Source: a bacterium
GTDB taxonomy: Bacteria; Patescibacteriota; Minisyncoccia; Moranbacterales; UBA2206
Direction: 5' to 3'
Length of the DNA: 39,353 nt
Assembly (NCBI GenBank): GCA_021788105.1
Contig: JAJYKZ010000008.1
Span: forward strand, 1-39,353
In this document: piece after piece, positions 24,200 to 34,403 of the stretch
Layout: the number at the start of each line of letters is the position of its first letter
Position numbering within the stretch: position 1 is the stretch's first letter
Notes under the pieces: model-generated
Database searches by the model: none
What the model saw: only the letters and a program-made list of their open reading frames with translations
What the model was told of the DNA's origin: nothing
Translations under genes and position numbers: made by a program

Positions 24200-25471
24200 C
24201 TAGAAGCCTTCGTAATCGCGCATCACCAGCTGGCCCTCAATCGCTTTCACAGTCTCGATGACCACCGCCACGACGATCAACAGCCCGGTGCCGCCGATGG
24301 TAACGGTATTCATTCCGGTTATCCCCTGAATGATAAACGGCAAAATTGCAATGATTCCCAGAAACAGGGCGCCGGACAAAGTAATTCGATTCATTATTTT
24401 ATACAAATATTCGGTCGTGTTATTGCCGGGACGGATGCCGGGAATGTAGCCGCCTTGCTTTTGCAAACTTTCAGAAATCTGGTGCGGATCGAATACCACT
24501 GCCGTATAGAAATAGGTAAAGGCCACCACCAGGACAAAATAGGCCGAACCGTAAAACCATTGGTTTTGAAAAATGTTTTTCGTAAAAATTGCAATGTTTA
24601 CAATTGTTTGGTTGTGGGCATTTATCAAAAAGTTGGCAATCATTCCCGGAAAAAGCATAATGGACATCGCAAAGATGATCGGAATGACTCCGGCCTGGTT
24701 CACCCGCAACGGCAGATGAGTGGAAGTCCCGCCGTACATTTTGTTGCCGCGAATTCTCTTGGCATAAGAAACCGGAATATTCCTTTGTCCTTCAGTTCCA
24801 ATAACAATGGCACCGATAACGACTATCGTCACGGCAAACAAGATTATGTAAGTAAAAAGCTGGGACGGATCAAAAGTCGAATACAATCGGGAAACTGCCG
24901 ATGGCAATCCGGCCACAATTCCGGCAAAAATTATCAGCGACACGCCGTTTCCGATATTTTTTTCCGTAATAAGTTCCCCCAACCACATCAGGAAAATGCT
25001 TCCGGCGACGGCAATCACGATGATAGAAAAAACGTCGAAGGCGCTCAATTGCCCCAATATGTTTTGCGACCGAAGCAAGGTGATCATGCCGAAAGTTTGA
25101 AGCGCCGCCAAAGGAACGGTGATCCAGCGCGTCCATTGATTGAATTTTTGCCGGCCGGCCTCGCCCTCTTCTTTGTAAATCTGTTCCAAGCGCGGGATGA
25201 TCATTGTTAAAAGCTGCATGATAATCGAGGCGGTAATGTAGGGACCGACTCCCAAAAGAACAATAGAAATGCTGTGCAGGCCGCCGCCGGAAAAAAGATT
25301 GAGCAATCCGAAGAATTGGTTGTTCTGGAAAAACTGCCGCAGTTGATCCTGATTGACTCCCGGAACCGGAATGTTGGCCATCAGCCTGAAGACAATCAAA
25401 AGAGCCAGGATAAAAAATATTTTATCCCGCAATTCTTTAATCTTAAAAATTTGTAAAACTTTGTTCAGCAT
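24200..25471 (-). CDS. secY: Preprotein translocase subunit SecY
   Basis: IPVPGVNQDQL, GVGPYITASIIMQLLT, IPVSYAKRIRGNKMYGGTSTHLPLRVNQAGVIPIIFA. Confidence 0.97.
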   Translation of the reverse strand: MLNKVLQIFKIKELRDKIFFILALLIVFRLMANIPVPGVNQDQLRQFFQNNQFFGLLNLFSGGGLHSISIVLLGVGPYITASIIMQLLTMIIPRLEQIYKEEGEAGRQKFNQWTRWITVPLAALQTFGMITLLRSQNILGQLSAFDVFSIIVIAVAGSIFLMWLGELITEKNIGNGVSLIIFAGIVAGLPSAVSRLYSTFDPSQLFTYIILFAVTIVVIGAIVIGTEGQRNIPVSYAKRIRGNKMYGGTSTHLPLRVNQAGVIPIIFAMSIMLFPGMIANFLINAHNQTIVNIAIFTKNIFQNQWFYGSAYFVLVVAFTYFYTAVVFDPHQISESLQKQGGYIPGIRPGNNTTEYLYKIMNRITLSGALFLGIIAILPFIIQGITGMNTVTIGGTGLLIVVAVVIETVKAIEGQLVMRDYEGF

Positions 25472-25526
25472 ATTTTATTTTAATTTCAGCGTCATCCCTA
25501 GAAGCCAACAAGCTAACTCCTGCGAG

Positions 25527-25967
25527 CTAGCTTTGAATTTCACCTTTGGCTTTTTCAACGGATTCTCTGGAAGAGGCGCTGATCAAGATTTCTTTTTCAA
25601 TTTTCAGTTTTTTGTTAATTTCAGCTTTGCCCAAAATTTTTATTCTTCCGGCCTTCGCCCTTGTCCTTTCGACCAGCCCTGATTTTATCAAAGTTTCTTT
25701 ATTGACCAGATCTCCTTCCAATTTCTTTTCCAGATCAGCCAATTTTACAACAACATTTTTCGGCCGGAGAGATTTGAAACCGCGCACTTTTTTCAAATGA
25801 TCGGTCAAAGTAGATCTCCCTCCCTCGAAAAGCGGGTTGACATGAGCGCCGCTTCTGGCTTTTTGGCCTTTATTTCCTTTGCCGGAGTAAGTTCCTTTTT
25901 TTCCGCCGCGGCCGATGGTCTTCCTTTTTTTTCTCGGCGTATTAAGTTTCAATGTGTTTATCTGCAT
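25527..25967 (-). CDS. rplO: 50S ribosomal protein L15
   Basis: RKKRKTIGRGGKKGTYSGKGNKGQKARSG. Confidence 0.96.
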   Translation of the reverse strand: MQINTLKLNTPRKKRKTIGRGGKKGTYSGKGNKGQKARSGAHVNPLFEGGRSTLTDHLKKVRGFKSLRPKNVVVKLADLEKKLEGDLVNKETLIKSGLVERTRAKAGRIKILGKAEINKKLKIEKEILISASSRESVEKAKGEIQS

Positions 25968-25987
25968 GGCTTTATCTTATTTTTAAT

Positions 25988-26485
25988 TTATGCTTGCCTC
26001 GCTTTTCTGGTGCGAGAAATTTCAAACGTTTTCAAGGCTTCGACTGTAGCGCGCGCCACGTTCAGCTTATTGGAAGTTCCCAACGATTTGGAAACTATGT
26101 CCTTAAGTCCGGCCAGGTCAATCACTGTCCGAATGGCTCCGCCGGCGATTATTCCGCGTCCTTCAACGGCCGGTTTCAAAATTATTTTCGCGCTTCCCGA
26201 TTTGTATGAAATATCATGAGGAATAGTATTATTTTTTGCAGTCGCCACATTGATCATATTCTTTTTGGCATCATCGAAAGCTTTTCTGATCGCATCTGAA
26301 ACATCGGCGCCTTTGCCGACGCCCACGCCGACTCTTCCTTTGCGGTTTCCAATCACCAAAGTCGCTCGAAAACGAAAACGGCGTCCGCCTTTAACTACGC
26401 GGGTGACGCGCGCCAGATCCAAAAGCTTCTGGTCAAATTCCGGCTTTTCTCTTTTCGCATTAAATTTTTTCTCACCTTTTGCCAT
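25988..26485 (-). CDS. rpsE: 30S ribosomal protein S5
   Basis: VTRVVKGGRRFRFRATLVIGNRKGRVGVGVGKGADV. Confidence 0.97.
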   Translation of the reverse strand: MAKGEKKFNAKREKPEFDQKLLDLARVTRVVKGGRRFRFRATLVIGNRKGRVGVGVGKGADVSDAIRKAFDDAKKNMINVATAKNNTIPHDISYKSGSAKIILKPAVEGRGIIAGGAIRTVIDLAGLKDIVSKSLGTSNKLNVARATVEALKTFEISRTRKARQA

Positions 26486-26509
26486 AATTATATTTAATCT
26501 TAAAAATTT

Positions 26510-26857
26510 TTAAAATTTTAATCCGCCTTCGCGGGCTCCGTCCGCCAAAGCCTTTATTTTTCCATGATATTTATAGCCTGCCCTGTCAAAAACAACAGTT
26601 TCAATTTTTTTATCCAAACATTTTTTAGCGGCCAGCGCTCCGACTTTTTTGGCTCCATCAACATCGTTTTTCGCTTTGATTTCTTTCAGTGAAGCGGAAA
26701 CCAAGGTAGCGCCTTCGGCATCGTCGATAACCTGGACGTAAATTTCTTTCAAACTTCGAAAGACAGCCAGTCTCGGTTTTTCGGAAGTGCCGGAAATTTT
26801 GGCGCGGACGCGCCGCTTCCTTTGCAATCTTGATTTGTTTCTGCTGATTTTATTCAT
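26510..26857 (-). CDS. rplR: 50S ribosomal protein L18
   Basis: [53 protein letters not shown]. Confidence 0.96.
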   Translation of the reverse strand: MNKISRNKSRLQRKRRVRAKISGTSEKPRLAVFRSLKEIYVQVIDDAEGATLVSASLKEIKAKNDVDGAKKVGALAAKKCLDKKIETVVFDRAGYKYHGKIKALADGAREGGLKF

Positions 26858-26880
26858 AAGTTATAATTTTATCCTCTTTA

Positions 26881-27420
26881 TTATTTAGCGGCAGCCTTCT
26901 TTCCGACTTTCTTTCGCACGTGCTCGCCCACATAGCGGAAACCCTTGCCTTTATACGGTTCGACTTTTTTCAGTTTTCTTATATCAGCGGAGAACTGTCC
27001 GACCGCCTGTTTGTCAATTCCGGAAATAGTCAGTATGTTGTTTTCAATCTTGGCCTCCAGTTTTTCCGGAACAATCATTTCTACTGGATGGGAGAAACCC
27101 AAAGTCATAGCTATTTTTTTGCCTTGCACCGACATGCGATAACCGACTCCCTGCAATTCCAGTTGTTTCTGATATCCCTCTTTGACGCCGGCTGCCATAT
27201 TTTCAATAAGTGCTCGAGTTAAACCCCAGATCGCCGGAGCCTTCTTGGATTTTCCTTTTTGAGAAACAATAATTTCTTTGTCTTTGATTTCCACGGCAAT
27301 TTCCCGATGGATAGTCAAATCAAGAGTGCCTTTCGGCCCCTTGATCTCCAAGCGGTTATTTTGAAGTTTTGCTTCAATTCCGTCGGCTAATATTACTGGT
27401 TTTTTCCCTATCCTACTCAT
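26881..27420 (-). CDS. rplF: 50S ribosomal protein L6
   Basis: MSRIGKKPVILADGIEA; VEPYKGKGFRYVGEHVRKKVGKK. Confidence 0.97.
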   Translation of the reverse strand: MSRIGKKPVILADGIEAKLQNNRLEIKGPKGTLDLTIHREIAVEIKDKEIIVSQKGKSKKAPAIWGLTRALIENMAAGVKEGYQKQLELQGVGYRMSVQGKKIAMTLGFSHPVEMIVPEKLEAKIENNILTISGIDKQAVGQFSADIRKLKKVEPYKGKGFRYVGEHVRKKVGKKAAAK

Positions 27421-27446
27421 TGTTTTGTGAATTTAATTTAAATTTC

Positions 27447-27851
27447 TTACCAAACTTCACAGAGATATTCCCCTCCCAGCCCATTCTTTCTGGCCTCGGA
27501 CGCCGTCATCACGCCTTTCGAAGTAGAAATGACCGCAATTCCATAATTTTTCTTCACCGGTCTGATCTCCTTGTTTTTTATGTAAATTCTCTGGCCTTCT
27601 TTGCTTATTCTTCTTATATGCTTGATAGCCGGAACTTTTTTAACATTGGAAATTCTGTAATACTTCAGAGCTATTTTCAGATTCGCGACGTTGTCTATCG
27701 TTTCTTTCATGACTGATTCCACAAACCCTTCCTTTTCCAAAATCTTGGCGATGGCCAACTTTAAGTTAGATGCTTTTACAATCACCTCGTTTTTCCCGGC
27801 CCCTTGGGCATTCCTTATTCGTGTTAACATTTCTGCTATTGGATCTAACAT
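27447..27851 (-). CDS. rpsH: 30S ribosomal protein S8
   Basis: DPIAEMLTRIRNAQ; GIAVISTSKGVMTASEARKNGLGGEYLCEVW. Confidence 0.97.
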   Translation of the reverse strand: MLDPIAEMLTRIRNAQGAGKNEVIVKASNLKLAIAKILEKEGFVESVMKETIDNVANLKIALKYYRISNVKKVPAIKHIRRISKEGQRIYIKNKEIRPVKKNYGIAVISTSKGVMTASEARKNGLGGEYLCEVW

Positions 27852-27904
27852 ATGTATTCGATAAATTTAGAATTTTAAATTTAAAATTTAAAATTAATTT
27901 TTAA

Positions 27905-28090
27905 TTACCAACTGGATTTCTTGACTCCCGGAATTTGTCCGGTACTGGCTAATTCACGGAAGCAAATCCTGCAAATATCAAACTCGCGCATATAGCCATG
28001 CTTTCTGCCGCAACGCCAGCATCTTCTCACTGTCCGCGTGGAAAACTTTGGTTTTTTTCTTGCTCTTGCTTCTACGGATTTCTTTGCCAT
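27905..28090 (-). CDS. rpsZ: 30S ribosomal protein S14 type Z
   Basis: [38 protein letters not shown]. Confidence 0.96.
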   Translation of the reverse strand: MAKKSVEARARKKPKFSTRTVRRCWRCGRKHGYMREFDICRICFRELASTGQIPGVKKSSW

Positions 28091-28134
28091 AAATGTTTAA
28101 AATCTCTAAAATTAAAATTGATTATTTTTTATTA

Positions 28135-28680
28135 TTAATCTTTTTTCTCAATCGGGAATTCCAGCAGCTTGAATAATTCCAATCCCCTTTCCCGATTTCC
28201 GGCATTCGTCGCGATATTAACCTGAAAACTCATGATATTTTTTACATTCTCGGGAACAATTTCAGGAAAAATAGTATGTTCCTTGATCCCGATGTTCATA
28301 TTTCCGCGCGCATCCACGGCCGATTCTTTGATTCCCTGAAAATCACGGACGCGGGGCAAGGCTGACTTGACCAGACGCTCGATAAAATCCCATTTGCGCC
28401 GTCCTCGAAGCGTCACTTTTATTCCCACTTCCAATCCTTCCCTTATTTTGAATCCGGCAATGGATTTTCTCGATTTGGTCATTACCGGCTTTTGCCCGGT
28501 GATCGCTCTTACCGATTCGACAATATCTTTAACCATATTGGAATCTTTCAGATATTTTCCAATTCCGACGTTAACCACAACCTTTTCGATTTTCGGAACT
28601 TGCAGGTCGTTTTCCAATTTGTGCTTCTTTTTCATTTCAGCAATAACCGTACCGTAATATTTTTCTTTGATCGTTTTCAT
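28135..28680 (-). CDS. rplE: 50S ribosomal protein L5
   Basis: VPKIEKVVVNVGIG, KSIAGFKIREG, VTLRGRRKWDFIERLV. Confidence 0.97.
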   Translation of the reverse strand: MKTIKEKYYGTVIAEMKKKHKLENDLQVPKIEKVVVNVGIGKYLKDSNMVKDIVESVRAITGQKPVMTKSRKSIAGFKIREGLEVGIKVTLRGRRKWDFIERLVKSALPRVRDFQGIKESAVDARGNMNIGIKEHTIFPEIVPENVKNIMSFQVNIATNAGNRERGLELFKLLEFPIEKKD

Positions 28681-28687
28681 AATATTT

Positions 28688-28993
28688 TTATAATTCCGCC
28701 TTACATTTCTTACAAATTCTCAGTTTGTCGTCTCCTGCTATTTTAAATTCAATCCTTGTCGGTTTTCCACATTTAGGACAGACCAGCATGACATTTGAAA
28801 TGTTCATCTTTCCGGGAATTTCAATCCTTTGTCCTTTTTCTCCTTCTCTTTTCGGCCGCGTATGTTTCTTAACCAAATTCAAACCCTCCACCATTAATCG
28901 GCTTTCTTTAGGAAACATTCTTAAAACTTTTCCGGTCTTGCCGCTGTCTTTTCCTGCAATTATTTTGACTTGGTCATTTTTCTTAATTCTCAT
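28688..28993 (-). CDS. rplX: 50S ribosomal protein L24
   Basis: KNDQVKIIAGKDSGKTGKVL; CPKCGKPTRIEFK. Confidence 0.96.
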   Translation of the reverse strand: MRIKKNDQVKIIAGKDSGKTGKVLRMFPKESRLMVEGLNLVKKHTRPKREGEKGQRIEIPGKMNISNVMLVCPKCGKPTRIEFKIAGDDKLRICKKCKAEL

Positions 28994-29009
28994 AATCTTG
29001 TTTTATTCT

Positions 29010-29375
29010 TTATAAAACTTCCGGAGCCAAGGAAACAATTTTATTAAATCCTTTGTCTCTTATTTCTCTGGCGATCGGTCCGAAAATTCTGGTGCCTTTC
29101 GGATCTTTTCCTTCCAAAATCACCGCCGCGTTTTCATCGAATCGGATATACGAACCGTCTTTTCTTCTAAGCTCTTTGGCCTGCCGGACAATCACCGCCT
29201 TAACCTTATCTCCCTTTTTCACCATTCCCCGCGGCTCGGCCGATTTCACAGAAGCCACGATAATATCGCCGATCTGGGCATATCTTCTCCGGGAACCGCC
29301 AAGCACCTTGAAACATTCGATCACTTTGGCGCCGGTATTGTCAGCTACTTTCAATTTTGTCTCTGCTTGAATCAT
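29010..29375 (-). CDS. rplN: 50S ribosomal protein L14
   Basis: [56 protein letters not shown]. Confidence 0.98.
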   Translation of the reverse strand: MIQAETKLKVADNTGAKVIECFKVLGGSRRRYAQIGDIIVASVKSAEPRGMVKKGDKVKAVIVRQAKELRRKDGSYIRFDENAAVILEGKDPKGTRIFGPIAREIRDKGFNKIVSLAPEVL

Positions 29376-29381
29376 AATGCT

Positions 29382-29630
29382 TTATAAAACTTTATAACTT
29401 TTTTGTTTGCTAATCGGCCTGGTCGGAACAATCTCCACTTTGTCTCCAATTTTGTATTTATTCTCCTCATCGTGCGCCTTGTAGCGTTTGGTCACTTTCA
29501 TCTTTTTCTTGTATTTCGGATGGGTCTTAAAACTGTCCACAGCCACAATAACAGTCTTCGCCATTTTGTCGCTGACAACCACGCCTTTCTTTTTGGCAAT
29601 TATTTTATTTTGAGAAACGCTTTTTTCCAT
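29382..29630 (-). CDS. rpsQ: 30S ribosomal protein S17
   Basis: KKGVVVSDKMAKTVIVAVDSFKTHPKY; GDKVEIVPTRPISKQKSY. Confidence 0.95.
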   Translation of the reverse strand: MEKSVSQNKIIAKKKGVVVSDKMAKTVIVAVDSFKTHPKYKKKMKVTKRYKAHDEENKYKIGDKVEIVPTRPISKQKSYKVL

Positions 29631-29815
29631 TATTTTTTCTCATTAATTAAAGTTAGAATCTTGGCCACGTCTTTTCTGGCATTTCGGATGTCCCGCACCT
29701 TCGTTATGTGCTTGGATGAGATATCAAACCTCAGTTTTCGCACCGCTTCCCTCTTCTCAGCCAAAAGCTTTTTCAATTCTTCTATATTTTTTTCCCGCAA
29801 TTCCTTAATCTTCAT
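29630..29815 (-). CDS. rpmC: 50S ribosomal protein L29
   Basis: MKIKELREKNIEELKKLLAEKREAVRKLRFD...VRDIRNARKDVAKILTLINEK. Confidence 0.94.
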   Translation of the reverse strand: MKIKELREKNIEELKKLLAEKREAVRKLRFDISSKHITKVRDIRNARKDVAKILTLINEKK

Positions 29816-29821
29816 ATATTT

Positions 29822-30238
29822 TTATTCCGCTTCTTTAACAATAAATCTGGTTTTTACGCTTAACTTGTAGGCTGCCAGTTTCATCGCTTCTTGAGCGATC
29901 TCTTTCTTGACGCCATCCATTTCAAACAATACCCGGCCCGGTTTTATAACTGCCACAAAATGATCTACCGCGCCTTTTCCTTTACCCATCGGGGTTTCAC
30001 TTCCTTTGGCAGTCATCGGCTTATCCGGGAAAATTCTGATCCAAATCTTTCCGCCTCTTTGGACATATCTGGTCATCGCCCGGCGAGCCGCTTCAATTTG
30101 GCGGGCCGAAACCAATCCGGTTTCCAACGATTTCAATCCGAAACTTCCGAAACTGATCGAATTGCCGCGATTGGATTTTCCGCGGATCCTTCCGCCTCGG
30201 TGCAGCTTCCTGTGTTTTACTTTTTTAGGCATCAACAT
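29822..30238 (-). CDS. rplP: 50S ribosomal protein L16
   Basis: [68 protein letters not shown]. Confidence 0.97.
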   Translation of the reverse strand: MLMPKKVKHRKLHRGGRIRGKSNRGNSISFGSFGLKSLETGLVSARQIEAARRAMTRYVQRGGKIWIRIFPDKPMTAKGSETPMGKGKGAVDHFVAVIKPGRVLFEMDGVKKEIAQEAMKLAAYKLSVKTRFIVKEAE

Positions 30239-30271
30239 ATGTTTGTATACTCAAAATTCAATTCTGTCTGA

Positions 30272-30931
30272 CTATTTATTATCTTTATCTTTATTAAATA
30301 CCTCGCCTTTGTATAACCAAACTTTTACTCCCAATGTTCCGTAAGTCGTGTAAGCTGTCGCTCGGGCGAAATCAATGTCGGCTCGCAGAGTGTGCAGAGG
30401 AAGCGTTCCTTTGGCCGCCCATTCGCGCCGGGACATTTCGGCCCCGCCCAGTCTTCCCGACATCTCAATTTTTACTCCTTTGATTCTATTATTTTTCAAA
30501 ACCTGTTCCAGCATCGATTTCATCGCTCTCCGGAAAGGCATTCTTTTTTCCAGCTGTTCAGCAATGTTCTGGGCGACAAGCGAGGCGTTTTCTTCAAAGT
30601 TTTTTACTTCTTGCACCTCCACTTTCAATCCGGTTTTTTTATTGGCAAAAAATTTGCTTCGAATATATCTCTGCATATCTTCTATTCCGCTTCCGCCTCT
30701 TCCGATCAAAACTCCGGGGCGCGCGGTTTTGATGATAATCTTCACCATTGCAGCCGACCTTTCCACTTCAACATCGGAAATAGCAGCGCTTCTCCATTTC
30801 TTCATAACGTCCTGACGGATAACAATATCCTGTCGAAGGTTTTCCTTATATTCTTTTTTGCTGATCCATTTGGACTTCCAGGTGTTGGTTATTCCTATGC
30901 GCAGTCCGACTGGATTTACTTTATGTCCCAT
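30272..30931 (-). CDS. rpsC: 30S ribosomal protein S3
   Basis: MGHKVNPVGLRIGITNTWKSKW; GRLGGAEMSRREWAAKGTLPLHTLRADIDFA. Confidence 0.97.
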   Translation of the reverse strand: MGHKVNPVGLRIGITNTWKSKWISKKEYKENLRQDIVIRQDVMKKWRSAAISDVEVERSAAMVKIIIKTARPGVLIGRGGSGIEDMQRYIRSKFFANKKTGLKVEVQEVKNFEENASLVAQNIAEQLEKRMPFRRAMKSMLEQVLKNNRIKGVKIEMSGRLGGAEMSRREWAAKGTLPLHTLRADIDFARATAYTTYGTLGVKVWLYKGEVFNKDKDNK

Positions 30932-30961
30932 ACTGGTGGTTTAATTTTAAATCTATTGAAA

Positions 30962-31522
30962 TTACATTGATTTTCTTCGGAATATTCTGCTGGTCAGGCC
31001 GCCTTTTTTCTCAACTTTTTTGCCTTTTTCTTCCATTGGCTTTGCCTCTTTGGCTTTCGTCGCGGCCTTTTCAGATTTTTCCGTTTTTTCCTCTTCCTTT
31101 GTCGCTTCTTTTTCAGCTTTTTTCCTAGCTTCCATTTTTTCTTTCTTTTCCTTTTCCAATTGTTCTTTGGATTTTCTTCCTTTTCCTTCCACTCTTTCTT
31201 CCAAAATTATTTCCACCTGGGAAGTTCTTTTCAGAAGCGCTCCGGCTCGGCCGTAAGCTTTCGGCATCCATCTTTTCAAAGTAGGACCCGCCCCCACAAT
31301 CACATCGCGTACGTACATATTGTCCCGGTCAATTCCGAAATTATTTTCTCCATTGCTGATTGCGCTTGCCAACAGTTTCTTCACCGGATCATTGCTCCTT
31401 TTTACATTAGCATCAATTTGATCCATTGCAACCTTAACGTCCAGACCTTTAATAAGATTGGCAACCAATCTTACTTTTCGCGGCGCAATTCTTAAATTTT
31501 TCAACTTAGCGGATACTTGCAT
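30962..31522 (-). CDS. rplV: 50S ribosomal protein L22 with charged C-terminal extension
   Basis: AKLKNLRIAPRKVRLVANLIKG; GPTLKRWMPKAYGRAGALLKRTSQVEIILEE; then K/E/A-rich tail. Confidence 0.95.
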   Translation of the reverse strand: MQVSAKLKNLRIAPRKVRLVANLIKGLDVKVAMDQIDANVKRSNDPVKKLLASAISNGENNFGIDRDNMYVRDVIVGAGPTLKRWMPKAYGRAGALLKRTSQVEIILEERVEGKGRKSKEQLEKEKKEKMEARKKAEKEATKEEEKTEKSEKAATKAKEAKPMEEKGKKVEKKGGLTSRIFRRKSM

Positions 31523-31534
31523 AATAATATTTTA

Positions 31535-31879
31535 CTATTTCTTCTTAGTTTCAGTGCTGGTTTTAGCAGCCTTGGCCGCATCCAGTTCTTTCTGCTTGGC
31601 AGCCATTTCTATTTCCTTCTGCATCTTGCCTCCATGCCGGGTAAACTTCCTCGTCAGAGAAAACTCTCCCAACCGATGGCCAACCATTTCTTCCGTAATA
31701 TAAACTGAAATAAAATCTTTTCCATTATGAACGCCGAAAGTAAAACCAACCATCTCAGGCGAAATCGAAGAGGCGCGGGACCAGGTCTTGATAACCGATT
31801 TATCTCCCGGTTTCTTGTCCTGTATTTTTTTGATTAATCTTTGATCCACGTAGGGACCTTTTTTCAGCGATCTTGTCAT
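31535..31879 (-). CDS. rpsS: 30S ribosomal protein S19
   Basis: [48 protein letters not shown]. Confidence 0.96.
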   Translation of the reverse strand: MTRSLKKGPYVDQRLIKKIQDKKPGDKSVIKTWSRASSISPEMVGFTFGVHNGKDFISVYITEEMVGHRLGEFSLTRKFTRHGGKMQKEIEMAAKQKELDAAKAAKTSTETKKK

Positions 31880-31888
31880 ATTATTGAA

Positions 31889-32725
31889 CTATTTTCTCTT
31901 TTGTCGTCTTTTAATTATAAACTTGTTGCTGTATTTAAATTTCTTTCTGGTTTTCTTGCCCAAAGCCGGTTTTCCCCAAGGAGTTTTCGGATGCTTAAGA
32001 CCGATTCCCTGGCGGCCTTCGCCTCCGCCGTGCGGATGATCAACCGGATTCATTACAGTTCCGCGCACGGCCGGGCGCTTGCCCATCCAGCGGCTTCTTC
32101 CCGCCTTGCCGATATTGACCGCGTTGTGTTCAAAATTGCTAACCTGACCGATCGTCGCGTAACATTCGTTCTTAACCAGTCTGATTTCTCCCGAGGCCAG
32201 TTTAACCTGGGCATATTTTTCATCAACTGCCGCAAGCGCTGCTCCCGAACCGGCGCTGCGCACAACCTGTCCGCCTTTTCCCGGAAACAGTTCCACGTTT
32301 GAAATGATTGTTCCAACAGGTATGTTTTTTACCATCGCCCGATTTCCCAATTTTACCGGAGCATTCGGAGCGGTGATTATTTCATTTCCCGATTTCATTC
32401 CCTCGGAAGCCAAGATATATCTCTTTTCTCCGTCTTTGTAATTAACCAGAGCGATAAACGCGCTTCGAATAGGATCCTTTTCAATCGCAACAATTTTTCC
32501 GGGAATATTGAACTTGTCCTGTTTGAAATCAATCACGCGGTATCTTTGCTTGTGTCCGCCTCCCTGATGCCGCACTGAAATTTTTCCGTGCGATCGTCCA
32601 GCCTTGCTCTTCTGAGATGCCAGCAAAGATTTTTCCGGCTTCTTGGCAGTGTCAACAATTTCCGACTTCACAATCGACATGTTTCTCCGCGCTGAGTTAT
32701 TTCTTTTGTAAACTTTAATCGCCAT
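31889..32725 (-). CDS. rplB: 50S ribosomal protein L2
   Basis: [51 protein letters not shown]. Confidence 0.98.
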   Translation of the reverse strand: MAIKVYKRNNSARRNMSIVKSEIVDTAKKPEKSLLASQKSKAGRSHGKISVRHQGGGHKQRYRVIDFKQDKFNIPGKIVAIEKDPIRSAFIALVNYKDGEKRYILASEGMKSGNEIITAPNAPVKLGNRAMVKNIPVGTIISNVELFPGKGGQVVRSAGSGAALAAVDEKYAQVKLASGEIRLVKNECYATIGQVSNFEHNAVNIGKAGRSRWMGKRPAVRGTVMNPVDHPHGGGEGRQGIGLKHPKTPWGKPALGKKTRKKFKYSNKFIIKRRQKRK

Positions 32726-32730
32726 ATTTT

Positions 32731-33057
32731 TTATACACCTTCAAATAATTCTATTTTATCTCCTTCTTTCAGAGTCACAGTCGCTTTTTTAAATCCCGAT
32801 TTCCAACCCGGAGTCCGTCCGTAATTCCTGAATTTTTTCGGAATACTGGTGGTCCGTACGGAAATTACTTTCACTTTATATAAATCTTCAACCGCCTTTT
32901 TTATGTCTCCCTTGGCCGCTTCAGAATAAACTTTAAAAACATATTTGTTCAATTCCATCTGTGCCGTAGAAGCTTCTGTAATCCAGGGGGAAATCAAAAC
33001 TTTATAAGCAATCCCGCTCTCGTTTTCCGTTTTTTCTTTTTTAACATCCTTTGCCAT
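32731..33057 (-). CDS. rplW: 50S ribosomal protein L23
   Basis: [49 protein letters not shown]. Confidence 0.94.
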   Translation of the reverse strand: MAKDVKKEKTENESGIAYKVLISPWITEASTAQMELNKYVFKVYSEAAKGDIKKAVEDLYKVKVISVRTTSIPKKFRNYGRTPGWKSGFKKATVTLKEGDKIELFEGV

Positions 33058-33074
33058 ATGAAATCTCGCTTAAA

Positions 33075-33707
33075 TTATTTTTTACTATACTTTTCTTCCA
33101 GATATTTGGCTCCTTCTTTGGAAAGGATCAAATTCTTATTGTTCAAAATATCCAAAACATTCAGCTGGCTGACCAAAAGATTGCTAATCTTGGGCAGATT
33201 ATTACTGACTCTTCGCATTTCTTTTTCCTTTTCAGCAAATCCAATCAAGGCTGTGCCTTTGATTTTTAAGTCATTCAAGGCCTTGAACATTGCTTTCGTT
33301 TTATTTTCTTTGAGCGCAATTTTGTCAACCACCACCAACTCGCCATCTTTTAATTTTCCGGAAAGCACCGTTGCAATAGCTTTAGCGTTCATTTTCTTGT
33401 TGATTTTCTTCTTGAAATTTCTGTCGCTAGTCGGTCCGAAAGCGATACCGCCGCCTCGCCAAGTCGGGGTTCTGAGCGATCCGACTCGAGCGCGTCCGGT
33501 TCCCTTTTGCCGCCAGGGCTTAATTCCAGATCCGGATCTTTCTCCTCTGGTTTTGGTATCAGCCAAAACCTGGCGTTTGTTCGCTGTCAGAGAAACGTAG
33601 ACTTGATGAACCAAATCATCATTGGCCGGCAATCCGAAAACCGCGTCAGCCAATTCCATTTCTTCCATTTCTTTTCCTTCTAAGTTGTATACTTTAACCT
33701 TTGCCAT
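33075..33707 (-). CDS. rplD: 50S ribosomal protein L4
   Basis: GERSGSGIKPWRQKGTGRARVGSLRTPTWRGGGIAFGP. Confidence 0.96.
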   Translation of the reverse strand: MAKVKVYNLEGKEMEEMELADAVFGLPANDDLVHQVYVSLTANKRQVLADTKTRGERSGSGIKPWRQKGTGRARVGSLRTPTWRGGGIAFGPTSDRNFKKKINKKMNAKAIATVLSGKLKDGELVVVDKIALKENKTKAMFKALNDLKIKGTALIGFAEKEKEMRRVSNNLPKISNLLVSQLNVLDILNNKNLILSKEGAKYLEEKYSKK

Positions 33708-33712
33708 TTTTT

Positions 33713-34273
33713 TTATTTAGTAAAAATTTCCACCACTCCTCCCGGAATTCCAGGAACAGCTCCTTTTAATCCGATTAAATTCTTTTCTTTATCAATAAAA
33801 ACAACTTTTACATTTTTGGAAGTGGCCTGCACGCCACCCATTCTCCCTGCCATTCTCATTCCTTTAAAAACATGCGCGGGAGTTGTAGCTCCGATGGAAC
33901 CGGGCGCTCGCAAATCATGTTTGTGTCCATGCGATGCCGGAGATCCTCCAAAACCGTGCCTTTTCACGCCGCCTTGAAATCCCTTGGCCTTGGTTGTCCC
34001 GCTTACGCTGACTTTGTCTCCAATCGCAAAACTTTCGACATCAATATTGTCTCCGACTTTCAATTCAACTCCGTCAGCTGAAAATTCTTTTTTGACAATT
34101 CTTTTTTTAGTTTTCTGCATCTCGATCTGAATCGCGGCGTAGCCGTCTTTTTCTTCCGTCCTCACTAAAGAAACTTTGTTGGGCAAACATTCAACAATAG
34201 TCGCATTCTGCGCTTCGCCTTCGTTGTATATAGTAGTCATTCCGACTTTTTTTCCTAAAATAAATTTTGCCAT
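33713..34273 (-). CDS. rplC: 50S ribosomal protein L3
   Basis: MAKFILGKKVGMTTIYNEG; GTTKAKGFQGGVKRHGFGGSPASHGHKHDLRAPGSIG; start reassigned. Confidence 0.97.
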   Translation of the reverse strand: MAKFILGKKVGMTTIYNEGEAQNATIVECLPNKVSLVRTEEKDGYAAIQIEMQKTKKRIVKKEFSADGVELKVGDNIDVESFAIGDKVSVSGTTKAKGFQGGVKRHGFGGSPASHGHKHDLRAPGSIGATTPAHVFKGMRMAGRMGGVQATSKNVKVVFIDKEKNLIGLKGAVPGIPGGVVEIFTK

Positions 34274-34290
34274 AATCGTCTTTTCTAAAC

Positions 34291-34357
34291 AAAAAACTGG
34301 CCTCAAATCGCCAGTTAAAACTCGAGGAGCTTTATTGGCTAGTTGAGTATCCCTCGA
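34291..34357 (-). promoter_or_regulatory. Candidate structured leader/attenuator between rpsJ and rplC
   Basis: Minus strand TCGAGG...CCTCGA stem, then AACTGGC-GATTTGAG-GCCAGTT with TTTTTT before the rplC start. Confidence 0.45.
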
Positions 34358-34403
34358 TTTCACTTGGGACTTTAACTAGTTCTAATTATCTTAAAAATTC
34401 AAT

